Source: Meloidogyne chitwoodi
Taxonomy: Eukaryota > Nematoda > Chromadorea > Rhabditida > Meloidogynidae
DNA length: 64,000 nt
Direction: 5' to 3'
NCBI GenBank assembly: GCA_015183035.1
Contig: JACZZP010000001.1
Span: 1,054,001-1,118,000, forward strand
Shown: positions 12,242 through 23,157 of the stretch, piece after piece
How positions within the stretch are numbered: the first letter of the stretch is position 1
Layout of the letters: the number at the start of each line of letters is the position of its first letter
The notes under the pieces: generated by a model
Told to the model about the DNA's origin: nothing
What the model saw: only the letters and a program-made list of their open reading frames with translations
Database searches by the model: none
Position numbers and translations under genes: made by a program

Positions 12242-12856
12242 TTAAATAATTTATTAATTTTATAATTAATTATAGTAATTTAATTATTATTAAAATTTAA
12301 TTAATATTTATTAATTAATTAAAATAGGTAGACTAGACATTAATTTTTGAGGGAAGACGATATTTATTTTAAAGTACATAAATACCTACGTGTTGTCTAA
12401 TTAAATAATATTTAAAATTATTTCAAAATAAAATTAAAACAGGGTAATAATATTTGCATCAATTATTTGTAAAAATTTAATTTTAATATTAATAATACAT
12501 TCTAACAAAGGCATTGTTTTGTTAGTTTTTAGGTAGATACGACCTCTTTACTCAATTTATTATTTAGTAAAAATATTTTAGAAAACAATAAAAAATTTAT
12601 ATTATTAATTTAAATATTCCTTCCTATTTAATTTTTAATTACTAAAATAAAAGAATAATAAAAAATTATTTTTTTATATTTATTTAGAGTATGTAAAAAA
12701 TATATTCCAATAAATGGTTATATTTGTTAGCTAAAGGGATAAGTCCAAAATATAAAATAAATTTTATTTAAATAATTTTCCTTTTCATAATATTTTAATA
12801 TTCTAAATGCATCTTTCCACCAAAAATTATTTTTTTCATCTTTAATAATTTTTAAT
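12242..12856. other. Intergenic spacer between two minus-strand genes
   Basis: AT-rich DNA between the LRMDA-like gene's stop (12857) and the start of the secreted-protein gene (12241). An open frame on the minus strand from 12975 to 12727 overlaps the last LRMDA exon in another frame and is not coding. No other feature is seen. Confidence 0.5.
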
Positions 12857-14454
12857 TCAAGCAACATGACAAATTGCTCTAATTGGGACAAATGGTTTTT
12901 GATGTTTTGAATGAATTGCTGAGTTGACTTTTGTATCTTGATTTTGTCTACCAGAATACACATGGGCTGTGTCAAGAAACTGCAAGGTTGGCAACAATTG
13001 CACAGCTGACAAACTACAAAAATATAAATATTAAAAAATATTTGTATTTATTCTTCCTCCCCAATAAATGGAAATAGCAGTGAGACTATTTAAAAGCCTA
13101 TCTAAGGAGGGCGTCTATTTTTAACTGTTTATCAGATGGTTATCTAAGAGGGTACAATATTAGAGTATTTATGGTAATTTACAATATACAAATATTAAGT
13201 TAAGAAAAAGAGAATTTATAAGGCTAGTGATGACCAGTGATTGGAATTTTCGATTTTATTCACATTTACATATATGTAAATGATACCGGTAATATTGAAC
13301 TTTGTGGGCTAGATTTTTTTATTTTTCCTTATAGCAATCATCAACCATCTTTTTTAATCTCTTGAGTGTAAAAATAGTAATGGGTTATAGGAAAATATTA
13401 TTTTCTAAATTATTAAAAAATATGGAACAACTTAAACATTTAACAATAATTGATTTTTGTTAAAAATTGAAATTGAGCGACAATGATTTTGAATGCTTTG
13501 CTAGAGCAAATTGGCTTACTTCATGGCAAACGAACCTGTTCAGAATGTGGTGTTAAGACAACCGATATAGGTAAGTTAAACATTTAATGATTGGTTTATA
13601 CACTCAAGAGATTAAAAAAGATGGCTGATGATTGCTCAAGGGAAAATAAAGAAAAATAAAAAATGGGCCCACAAAGTTCAATATTACCATGATACCAAAG
13701 TATATTTTTTATATCCTTCCAATGATGACATCTTTAAATAATTTTTTATATTGGAAGTTCCCCTTATTTTCTCATTCTTACTTATTAATCATCAAAAAAG
13801 AAGAAAACATACGCATATTTTTGGTAAAGTTCAATATTACGACTACCATCTAAAATTGGATGAGGCCAACCAGGATTTCCAATAAGACTAAGATATTTTA
13901 AATTTGGAGCTTTACGGCAAAGAATTTGTAAAAGAACACCACAATTTTTTATACAATTTCCATTTAATGAAAGTGTTTCTAATAATGGTAATTCAGGTAT
14001 TAATTCTAATGCTTGTTCATCTAATTGATTTTCATCCAAAATTAAATGTTTAAGTTGTTCAATATTTTTATTATCTTCTGTTGATATTAATTCTTGTGGT
14101 AATTGCCTAATAAATAAATATTTAAAATATTTTTATTTTTAAAAAATAAATATTTTTTATAAAATTTTACTGGACATATTCCTCGGCCGATCAATTAATT
14201 TATTTTTTCTGACTCGGCTCTGGTTTGGTCCATTTCCTAAACTTCTACATATATACTAACATTTAACAACAAATATATTAAATTAAATAAACAAAAACTA
14301 ACTCTAAATTTAAATTAGAGCAATCCAAAAGTCCAAGGTTTATATCTTTTGTTGGTAAAATTTCATCAAAAGAAGAAGAAATAGAAGATTGTTGTGAGGA
14401 TTTTCTCTCTTGTGAAGAATGTTTGCGACTAATCGCACAGCAAGTTTGTAGCAT
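12857..14454 (-). CDS. LRMDA-like leucine-rich repeat protein
   Basis: Four exons in gene order: 14454-14303, 14244-14176, 14106-13813, 13013-12857; 223 residues with all phases consistent. The third exon carries LRR units (LKHLILDENQL, LLETLSLNGNCI, APNLKYLSLIGNPGWPHPI) and the fourth completes the cap with LLPTLQFLDTAHV. This order, and the APxLxYLSLxGN signature followed by a Tyr-rich cap, match the leucine-rich melanocyte differentiation-associated protein (human LRMDA, 198 residues). The cellular role in nematodes is unknown. The second exon is short and has no LRR signature, so it is the least certain. The last intron (13014-13812) is long because a 401-bp transposon is inserted in it. 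Confidence 0.85.
13280..13696. mobile_element. Non-autonomous Merlin-like transposon with target duplication
   Basis: The element is 13288-13688 (401 bp). Inverted ends of about 85-90 bp (13288-13373 and 13597-13688) start GGTAATATTGAACTTTGTGG on both strands. It is flanked by an exact 8-bp direct repeat, ATGATACC (13280-13287 and 13689-13696). An 8-bp target duplication, GG-starting ends and the internal ISXO2-type zinc-ribbon fragment together point to the Merlin (IS1016-like) superfamily. It sits in the last intron of the LRMDA-like gene. Confidence 0.9.
13483..13570 (+). pseudogene. Transposase N-terminal fragment inside the Merlin-like element
   Basis: An ATG-initiated frame of 29 codons reads ALLEQIGLLHGKRTCSECG, the start of an ISXO2/Merlin transposase with its first zinc-ribbon CxxC, and ends at a splice-donor-like GGTAAGT. 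The remainder of the transposase, including the DDE/DDD core, is missing. The element therefore cannot move by itself. Confidence 0.7.
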
Positions 14455-15318
14455 TCGATGGAAAAAAAACTTTTTTTCTTTTTTTTTTGGCTTTTTAAAT
14501 TAGCCAAATATCTAAAAAAATAAATTAATTAAAAAAACTGTTATTTTATTTAATTTTTATTAAAAATAATAAAAATGAAATTATTTGGGTAATTGATAAG
14601 ATATTAAATAATGTAAATATTTTAAATGTGTGCACAATAAAAAAATGAAAATTATGAAATATACCTATTATAAATAAAAAAGGATTTAAAAAATAAAATA
14701 ATAAATCATATGAGCGATAAATTGATTTTTTAAAATTATTTACTGATAACAGAAAATATTAATAAAATATTTTGTTGTATATTTTTGTAGTTAGTGACGT
14801 AAAACCTCCGAAAAAATATTCTTAAATGTACAAATATTAGAGGGTATTTTAATTTTTGTATCTTTTCTTTAATAATACATAAAAAAATTAAATATTAATT
14901 TTAATATTAAATTAGGTAAATATTTATATTTAAATTAAATTTATTAAAAAAATATTTTATTTAGATAATGCACACATGAGGTTTACATATTTTAATAATT
15001 TTGTATTAAAGTACAATTTTCCTTTTATTTATATAAGTATTTAAAATAATATATTTAATAAACAAGATGATAACAAAAATAATTAATATTATTTATTTAA
15101 TATTAATTTAATAAAAAATTATAACTATTTAATATTGTAATTTATAAAAAAGTTTATTTTAAATAAAAGGTCATTTTATTTAAAAATATATAGGTACCTA
15201 CGTATTATCCCCATACTTTGCGGACAAATATTATTTTCCTTTCCGCCAATTTGCCGTTGGATCAATCAACAGTTTAAATTTTGTTTGATGTATAATAAAC
15301 ATGAAAACTAAGAATAAA
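14455..15318. other. AT-rich intergenic region
   Basis: Upstream of the LRMDA-like gene (minus strand) and left of a foldback element. Nothing recognisable apart from A/T-rich runs; any promoter of the LRMDA-like gene would be here. Confidence 0.5.
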
Positions 15319-16132
15319 GTACATGGATATACTATAGTATACCGGACGCAAAATTTTGTATCAAAAGACATACCATTCGATTCGTCTCGACGAGCTGAGT
15401 CGAATGGTACTACTCTCATGATGCGGAAATGCCTAAAAGTCGAGATACAAGCTCCTAAAATTCGAAAACCCAAAGGGGGGAGTAAGCTCTTTTTGAGGGT
15501 AAAAATTCAAATAGGAGTATGAAAGCTCATTCGATAGGTCTCTTCGAGACCTATCGAATGAAACCAAAATCAGTTTGATTGAACGATTATTAACAAAGTT
15601 ATGACGGATCGAAGTTGCTTGAAGCAACGCCAAACATGGACCTATTGGGAGTGTTTTATGACTTCTTGATTTGGGAGCCCATCTCTCGTTGGCTTTTGGT
15701 ACATGCGTTATTCTACGGCGCATATTACAACAAAATAATTAATTCAGTTAAAATAATTTAGGTGCAGCCGCGGTAATCACTTTGTAGAGCTTACTTCTCC
15801 CTATGGTTTTTCGATTTTCGGGGGTCTGTATCTCGGCTCAGAGTCGTTGGTCCGACTTCGTTCAGGGCTATTTCGACTCAACTCGCCGAGCTCTTTCGAA
15901 TGACACCTCACTTGTGTAACTTGAACTGCTATAAAAAAACCACCTATACTTCCCCAGATTCGTGCTTACTCCCCCCTTTGGGTTTTCGAATTTTAGGGGC
16001 TTGTATCTCGACTTTTAGGCATTTCCGCATCATGAGAGTAGTACCATTCGACTCAGCTCGTCGAGACGAATCGAATGGTATGTCTTTTGATACAAAATTT
16101 TGCGTCCGGTATACTATAGTACAGCCAAGTAC
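15319..16132. mobile_element. Foldback element with arms of about 170 bp
   Basis: The left arm (about 15319-15490) and right arm (about 15962-16132) are near-identical inverted copies, both starting GTAC-TGG-ACTATAGTATACCGG when read inward. They contain ACCATTCGA and the Ser/Phe-rich open frames seen on both strands, which are shadows of the arms. GC content is well above the surroundings. An inner palindrome lies at 15528-15560. No transposase is encoded, so this is a non-autonomous foldback or MITE-type element. A target duplication could not be defined. Confidence 0.85.
15528..15560. repeat. Perfect 15-bp palindrome inside the foldback element
   Basis: CATTCGATAGGTCTC is followed by TTC and its exact reverse complement. 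It would form a 15-bp hairpin. The CATTCGATAG core recurs at 61652 and 61810. Confidence 0.9.
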
Positions 16133-16159
16133 ATTATTTATTATTTTCTATTCAATTTT

Positions 16160-16429
16160 AGCATTCTATTTTATAATGAATGTTTGGGTTTGCCAACTAC
16201 AGAAAAAATGTCATCGAATTCTTGCAAGATCATGGTCTTCTACACAAAACGAGTTTGTTGCAATGGGGATGAAATGAAACTTTATTACTTTCAACGTCCA
16301 GTTTGGAAATGTAGCAAATGTCATCAACAATTTGGTGTTCGAAGTGGCAACTGGTTTAGCAATACGAAACTTTCATTTGTGGCAATTGGTAGATTTATAT
16401 ATAGTTGGTTTAAATTAAAGAAATACTAA
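16160..16429 (+). pseudogene. Degenerate ISXO2/Merlin-type transposase N-terminus
   Basis: The frame ending at 16429 reads MKLYYFQRPVWKCSKCHQQF followed by GVRSGNWFSNTKLS and FIYSW. This is the zinc-ribbon and linker of ISXO2-like transposases (Trp-x-Cys-x2-Cys, then Gly-x-Trp-Phe). Just upstream, EFLQDHGLLHK lies in a different frame, so at least one frameshift has broken the gene. The catalytic domain is absent. It abuts the foldback element and may be what is left of the element into which that foldback inserted. Confidence 0.75.
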
Positions 16430-16432
16430 AAT

Positions 16433-17717
16433 TAATTAAATTATTTGTTTTTTTTTAAATTTTATTTATTAATTTTAAATTTTATTTTAATATTTTTACT
16501 TCTTCTGTTTTTCTTGTTTCTTCCAAAATTTATTGAAATATATGTAAAAGGATTCAATAATAATAATAAAACTTTTATTTAATTAAACAAAAATTGTAAA
16601 AATATTTTTTAAAAAATTCAAAATGAATTTATTAAATTTTGGTTAAGTGTTAATTAAATATATAATTAATTAGATTATTTTATTATATTTTTTAAATAAC
16701 TTTACAAAAAAGCAGAGATAAACTCTATACAAGAAGAATTATAATATTTATTAAATAAACAAAGACTTTTTACAAAAGCATTAATTAAATAATAACAAAT
16801 GAATTATTAGGGTAGAGCGAAACTTCCGGACCGACATTTCCGGACGCCCACAAAAGCTTACAAAGAAATTAGTTTATTTCCCTCTTTAAAGGACCAATTG
16901 GTATAATAATTTATTCAACAACTTTGTAGCATGGTACTAAATATATATCCAAGTTTTGGACCAGAAGTTTGAGTCCAGAAGCGTTGGTCCGGAAGTGTCG
17001 GCCTGCCATTATTAGAATATTTAAATAATATAATTATGTAATTAAATATAGGTAGTATTTATTTTTTATAAAATTAACTTTTTTAAATTTTAGTTTTAAT
17101 ATTTTAGTTATTCTCTTTTAAATTGGACTCTAAATTAATTTTGATTTAATTTTTTTAAAAGAGTTCTATTATTTAATTAATATTAGTTTAAATATATTAT
17201 ATTAATAAATATTTATAAGACTGAAAAAATTATTTTTTAGAGGCAATAAAACATTCTATAAGCTAATTTTCTTTTATTTAAAATATAGCAAAAGGCAAAA
17301 ATACCTTAAGTATTTTGACCTACTTTAAATAATTTTTTTTTAATAAAGTAAAGTTTTAAGCCAATTTTCCCAGAAAAATGTCTGGGGGAAAGACTGCATC
17401 TAGAAATAGAGAGGAAAATAAAACTTTTGCATTTCCTTAAATCATTTTGTTGTATAATATTTACATATTTATATTTATATTAAAATATAAAATATAATTG
17501 GTTCTGTCAGTTTAAAGAGTTACAAGAACAGATCCCTTGTAATCACTTAAATGAGACTAATGGTTTAACAAAACTTGTTTGGACTCGTATAAAATAGCCA
17601 AATAATTTTAAAAATATAATTTTGTTATTACACAAAAATTATATTTTATTTTTAAATTTTATAATTAAAAATACTTTATATAAATAATTTATTTATTTAT
17701 TTTTAATTTAAAAAAAG
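16433..17717. other. AT-rich intergenic region with one MITE
   Basis: Apart from the 197-bp element at 16811-17007 and a small hairpin near 17370-17388 (CCCAGAAAAATGTCTGGG), nothing is recognised. It includes the presumed promoter of the coiled-coil SPRY gene. Confidence 0.5.
16803..17015. mobile_element. 197-bp MITE with 8-bp target duplication
   Basis: The element is 16811-17007. Its inverted ends, GGTAGAGCGAAACTTCCGG and GGCAGGCCGACACTTCCGG, agree in most positions over 22 bp. It is flanked by an exact direct repeat, ATTATTAG (16803-16810 and 17008-17015). Size, GG start and 8-bp duplication fit a Merlin-type MITE, although hAT elements also give 8-bp duplications. It has no coding capacity. 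Confidence 0.85.
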
Positions 17718-19852
17718 ATGAGACTAGAATCAACTAATTCTTTTGAAGAATGTTCTTGTGATGAAGGAGAGTCATCTTGTTGTTCAACAAATATTAATTT
17801 AGAAAATTTGAATGATCAAATTAATCTTTTAGAAGTTTTATAAAAAATTTATTTTAATTTTTTAAAATTAAATTTTAGTCTAATAAAGAGAAAAATTGTT
17901 TTGCTTTAGAATTGGTCAATACAAAACTTGATTCTGTAATTTTTTCTAATTTAAAAAAATATTTTTTAGCAAAATCAAATATTGCAACAAATTTTGTTTT
18001 TACAACAAAATTCTTGTAATGACTCAATTATTATTGAAGATAATGTTTTAGAAAAACAAAAACTTTTATTCGAACAATTGGAGGAAAAGATTAATTATTT
18101 GAGTGAAAATATGACAGAACAGGTAAATAAATAATTTTAAATAATTTATATATATATATATTATATATTTTTTAGAAAGAATTACACAATAATGAAATTA
18201 AAGATATTCAGGAAAAAATGAATAAACAGGTAAAATTTAAAAATATTAGATTTTTTAAAGATATTTTTTTTAATTTATTTTTGTAAATTTAATTTATTTT
18301 TTTAAATTTTATTTTTTATAGTTAGAATTATATGAAAAACAAGTAGAAAAATTTGAAGAAAAAATTTTTAAAAATAATTTTGAAAATTTAAAAGAAATTT
18401 CTTCTCTTCAAAAAGAATTTTTGGCTAAAAATTTAGAGGAAAATAAAGTAAAATAATATAAATATATTAATTTATTTTTAATTAATATTAATTAATATTT
18501 AGATAAAATTAAATAATACAAAATTATTACAACAATTTGAAGAAAAAATTAAAAAAATAAATTGTGATAATTTTAATGAATTTTCAGATATTCGAAAGAA
18601 TATTCAAATTCAATTTGAAAAAATTACTGTCATTTTATTATTTTTAATTAAAATAATTAATTTTATATGTATTTATAGACTAATAATAATTATTTAAATA
18701 TTAATGAAATTAATTCTCTTAAAAAATCAATTAAAGAAAATTTTAATAAATTAATTATTTTACAAGGCCAAATTGAAGTAAATTTTTAAAATTAAATATT
18801 TAAATTAATTTATTTAATTTATTTAAAGATTTTAAAAAATAATCGAGATTTATGTGAATGTGTTGATGAGGTAAAAGTTAAATTATTATTTATTATTTAA
18901 ATTATAATTAATATTTAATAAAGATTGAAAGTTCAATTTTTGATAAAAATGATAAACTTTTAAATATAAATTTTGATAATTTAAAAAAAGAGAATTGTGA
19001 AAGAGCGGTTAGTTTAATTTTTATTTATTTATTTATTTTTAAATATTTTTTTAAGAGTTATATTAAATTAGAAAATAGATGGGGGTATATTACTGATATT
19101 TATGGAATTAAACAAAAATTAGTTATTTATGATAATAAATTTACAAGTGATTTTGGTACAATTAATATTAATGATAATATTGTTGAATATAAACCATCAA
19201 ATAAAGGAATAAGTATTTAAATTATTTTTTTTAAATAATTTAATATTTTTATAAAAGGTACAAATAATTTAATTAAAGTATATGCTCAATATAAAATTTC
19301 AAAATATTTTGGAGATTTAAGTTGTTATTCACTTTTTTATTTTGAAATTAAATTTATTAAAAATACTAATATTCATAATCGAGAAAAAAAAGATTTAGCA
19401 TCAATTGGTGTTGATAGTATTCCAAATTTTATTACTTTTAGTTCAATAAATAAAAATAAAACAACAAAATATATTTGTATTAAAAGTTCAAAATATGGAA
19501 GAATTAATTTTCCTGGAAAATCTTTTGAAGATGGAGATATTTGTGGTTGTGGAGTTGTTTTTCCTCCTAAAAAATTAAAAAATAAAAAACCTTATATTTT
19601 CTTTACAATAAATGGAATTTTATTTGGTAATTAATTATTTAATAAAATTATTTAAAAAAAATTAAAGGAAAAGCTATAATTTTGGAATTAAATCCTAATT
19701 ATTTATTTCGTCCATTTTTTGGTGTACATACTTGTATTGTTGAATCTAATTTTGGTGAAAATTTAGAGAATAAACCTTTTATTTATAATATTAATAAACA
19801 CATTAATCCAGAATTATTTTTTGAAGAAAAAGATTTTTCTTTATTTGTTTAA
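17718..19852 (+). CDS. Coiled-coil protein with C-terminal SPRY domain
   Basis: Twelve exons: 17718-17834, 17879-17935, 17970-18122, 18176-18229, 18322-18447, 18503-18628, 18679-18777, 18829-18870, 18924-19007, 19056-19212, 19258-19626, 19668-19852; 522 residues. The first nine exons all have lengths divisible by three and phase-0 boundaries. They encode a long Leu/Glu/Lys/Asn coiled coil (about residues 35-285). The last three exons form a SPRY/B30.2 domain, with LASIGVD, SFEDGDICGCGVVF, IFFTINGILFG and FGVHTCIVESNFG in the canonical order. SPRY domains bind protein partners. There is no signal peptide, so it is not a typical secreted SPRYSEC effector; an intracellular scaffold is the plain reading. 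The uniform phase-0 exons suggest the coiled coil grew by exon duplication. Confidence 0.88.
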
Positions 19853-20585
19853 TTTATTATACAATATTGTATCGTTATAAATTATATATTTTTTTTCTTG
19901 TTTTTTTCCAACTTATAAAAATAAATAAATAAAATTATTAGGTAAAAATAGAGTACTTTTCCATTCGGTGACCTGCCATTTCAGTGCCTACTAATATTTT
20001 TAAGTTTTTAATTATCTGAATTTTTTGTATTTTCAATAATTGTTGTTAGTTAAACCAAAATCAAAGACTATATTCCACCAACATAATTTTATAAATGAAA
20101 ATATTTGGCACTGAAATGGAGAGGGGTGTCGCAGAACTGAAAAGTACCAAAAATAGTTTAATTTAACTAAATTTTAAATTAATTATAAAAAGAAAGAAAA
20201 TTGCCCAATTAAAAAGATAAATAAAAATATTTTATTTTTATTGTTTTTTATGTCAATTAATTAATTTAATTTAATTTTTAATTTAAAAATAAATAGTTTA
20301 ATATATTTTAGTTTTGGCCTTTAAATTAAAAAAAACCTTGCGCAAAAGAAAAATAATTTACAAACGTCACCAATCACACTCATTTGATTAATAAATGATT
20401 TAAAGTTCTCTTTTTTTTAAATTTATTTTTATTATTTTATGCTTGAATTGATTTAATTCAATTTTCTGACATTTTTTTTAATTTTATATTTTTTAAAATA
20501 TTTTATTAAATATAAATAAATAAATTATTTAAAATTAAAATATATTATAATAATATCTTTTTTATTTTTTTTAAATTTAATAAAA
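19853..20585. other. Intergenic region with a small foldback repeat
   Basis: Spacer between the SPRY gene and the DEG/ENaC gene, both on the + strand. It carries the inverted repeat at 19951-20148. The rest is AT-rich without recognisable elements. Confidence 0.5.
19951..20148. repeat. Short inverted-repeat element
   Basis: GTACTTTTC...CCATTTCAGTGCC (19953-19988) is repeated inverted at 20107-20147, with a six-base difference in spacing inside the arm. The GCCATTTCAGTGCC piece also starts the tandem units at 28200. It is probably a MITE; the outer borders and target duplication are not clear. Confidence 0.65.
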
Positions 20586-22845
20586 ATGGTTTATATAAAA
20601 AATAATTCTAATCGAAATAATAACAATCCTGGTCTTCGTTCATTAAATAATTCAAATTATAATGGAAATTTTTTAAAAAATTGTTGTTTTGGATTATTTA
20701 AAAATAATCGATTTAGACAATTAATATTTTATATTTTAATTTTATTTTTATTTGGATTAACAATTATGGATGTACAAAAATTGGTTAGAATTTATTTTAT
20801 TTTTAATATTTTATTATTTAAAAGGTTATTTGTTATTTTACAGACAATAAAGAAATTGATATGAAAATGAGTATATTTATTTATTAAATTTAAAATAAAA
20901 TAAATAAAAGTGTTTTAAATAATATTATTAAAAACATTAAAATTAATTATAAATTTATTTATTAAAAATAAAAAATTATTTTTTAGATTTTAATTCATCA
21001 ATGACAATGCCTAATTTAACATTTTGTACATCAAAAAATAATGCTTGGAGTCATTTTAATCAAACAAGTAATGAAGATATGGAAAAAGCTACTCAAGTAT
21101 AATTAAAATAAAAAAATTAATAATTAATTAATTGAAAAGGAAGGATTAGCTAAAATGCCAGACTATACTTCATTTTTGGATAATAATAATATTTGGGATT
21201 ATAGAATGGTTAAAAGTGCTTATTATGTAATTATTTAAATAATTAATTAAAAATATAATAATATTTTTTAAAGGTAGTAGGTCTTCTTGATATGATGGAA
21301 CAAGATACAACATCTGAGGGGACAACTCATTCAATAAATAATTTAGCAAAAAATCCAGAAAAAAAAGAAGTTTTAGAATTAATTAAAGTAAATTAATTAA
21401 TTAATTTAATAAAATTATTTATAATTAATAGAAATGGTTAAAAGAAATTAAAAAAAGAAATGTTACTTTTGATGAATTTCGTCAAAAAGTTGGTTGGGAA
21501 ACATTAAGAAGGTTTTTTATTTAATTTAAAATTAATTAATTAATTAAAAAAAAGATCTCAACATCGTTTTGATCGTTTAGACGTAAATAAAGAAGAAAAG
21601 AAAATTAAAAATGATGTTAAAATTACTTGGCTTTCATTAAAACAATTATGTTTTCAACCTTATTTTGATACTAATTCTTTTATACCAATATCTGATCAAG
21701 TAAATTATTTAAAATAAATTTAAAAATATTAGTTTAGGAGCCTTTCTTTGTTATGGCTTTTGTTTATAATTTTGCTAATGTTGATGAAATAGATTGTATG
21801 TCTGTAGATGCTCATGGAAGACCTTCAGATGAATCACGTTATTTAGAAGGGAAAGGTCGTTCAGATGATGGATTTTTTAATGAAGTAATTTATTTAAATT
21901 AATTAATTTAAATTAATTAAAAAGATATGTATGGGAAATATTTATGAGGCAGTAATGCAAGTAAGAGTAATTACAACAAGTTTACCTGATCCTGATGATC
22001 CAATAGAAGAACGTTGTCAAATATATGGACAAAAAGAAAATACTCCTCGTTCAGAATTGGAATGTCGAAGAAAATGTAGATTAGATTTAATAAGAGTAAT
22101 TTAATTAATTTTTAAATTAATTAATTAAATTTAATTTTAAAGAAATTATGTAATTGTACAGCTCCTTCACTTTCACATTTAATTTATGAATTAAAAGAAT
22201 TAGAACAGTTTCCAATTTGTGATTATGAAAAATGTGATATTGGGTAAATAAATATTTATTTATTTTTAAAATAAATAATTAAAGAAATGCAACAGAAAAT
22301 ACAGAAATTAAAGAATGGGACACAACTTGTGGAGATCAATGTTTTCCTGAATGTACACAAATTAGATATGAATTAGTAGTTACTCCTAAAAAAGCTATAC
22401 ATCCTGGTAATTATTTAAATTTTAAAAATTAAATATTTTTAAAAATTAAAAAATAAAAGAGGAAATTCAATTAACATTAATTTGGGGTGCTTTTGAATAT
22501 CTTCGACTTATTCAACAACAACGTTGGTCTTTTACTAAATTTTTATCTCAAATAGGAGGTGCAACTGGTGTTTGGTTAGGGTTATCTGCCCTTTCTATTG
22601 TTCAAGTAAACAAATAATTTATTTATTTTTAAAATTATATTTATTTTTTTTTTTTAAAGTTTTTAACTTTTTTACTTACTCGTGCACATAAAAAAGTTTT
22701 AAAAAGAAAACAAAATAATAATAATTATAATGAAAATAGACGTACAAGTAAAGAAGGAACAGTTCATGAAATGACAAATCCTTCAAATAATCCTTTGGGT
22801 GGAGGTTTTACTAAAAATCCTTTTGGAGGACATAAACGAAAATAA
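20586..22845 (+). CDS. DEG/ENaC family cation channel subunit
   Basis: Thirteen exons: 20586-20783, 20825-20870, 20987-21096, 21140-21226, 21274-21387, 21432-21511, 21555-21699, 21738-21884, 21925-22095, 22143-22243, 22285-22406, 22460-22605, 22660-22845; 550 residues. Short cytosolic N-terminus, first membrane segment about residues 38-60 (IFYILILFLFGLTIMDVQKL), large extracellular domain with the family entry motif PNLTFC, many Cys residues (CRRKCRLDL, LCNCTAPS, CGDQCFPEC), and second membrane segment with the pore signature GGATGVWLGLSALSIVQFLT. The cytosolic tail is basic and Gly/Asn-rich. Members are amiloride-type sodium or cation channels gated by peptides, protons or touch; the ligand cannot be read from sequence. 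The second exon uses the acceptor before 20825, the only choice that keeps frame. Confidence 0.93.
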
Positions 22846-23157
22846 ATTTAAAATTAATTAATAATTTTATATTTTTTTCAAATCTAAATTCTAATTAATA
22901 AATTTCTGAAACAAAAAATATATGTATTATATTATAATATTTTCAAAAAATAAAAAAGGAATGGGAAAGATAAAATTATTATTATTTTTTAATAAAATAT
23001 TTAGTCAATCTTTAAAAATTATAAGCATGAATAGTTTATATTTAAATTTTTTAAAAATAAAGATTGACTATTTAATTATATTTTTATATTAAAAACACTA
23101 AAAAATATTATCCCGTAAATGAGATCAAAAAATATATTTTTATTTATTTTTAAAAAA
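22846..23157. other. Intergenic region between convergent genes
   Basis: AT-rich spacer between two gene ends. It contains a 12-bp inverted repeat, AGTCAATCTTTA at 23003-23014 and TAAAGATTGACT at 23058-23069, which could fold in either 3' transcript. No other feature is seen. Confidence 0.6.

Noticed and set aside
12727..12975. Minus-strand frame of 82 codons starting MTQPMCIL
   Set aside because: The last LRMDA exon covers the region in another frame that gives the conserved LRR cap, so this frame is a shadow.
15231..16277. Several open frames of 73-125 codons with shared RRDESNGM-type peptides
   Set aside because: These come from the two inverted arms of the foldback element; the same peptide appears on opposite strands.
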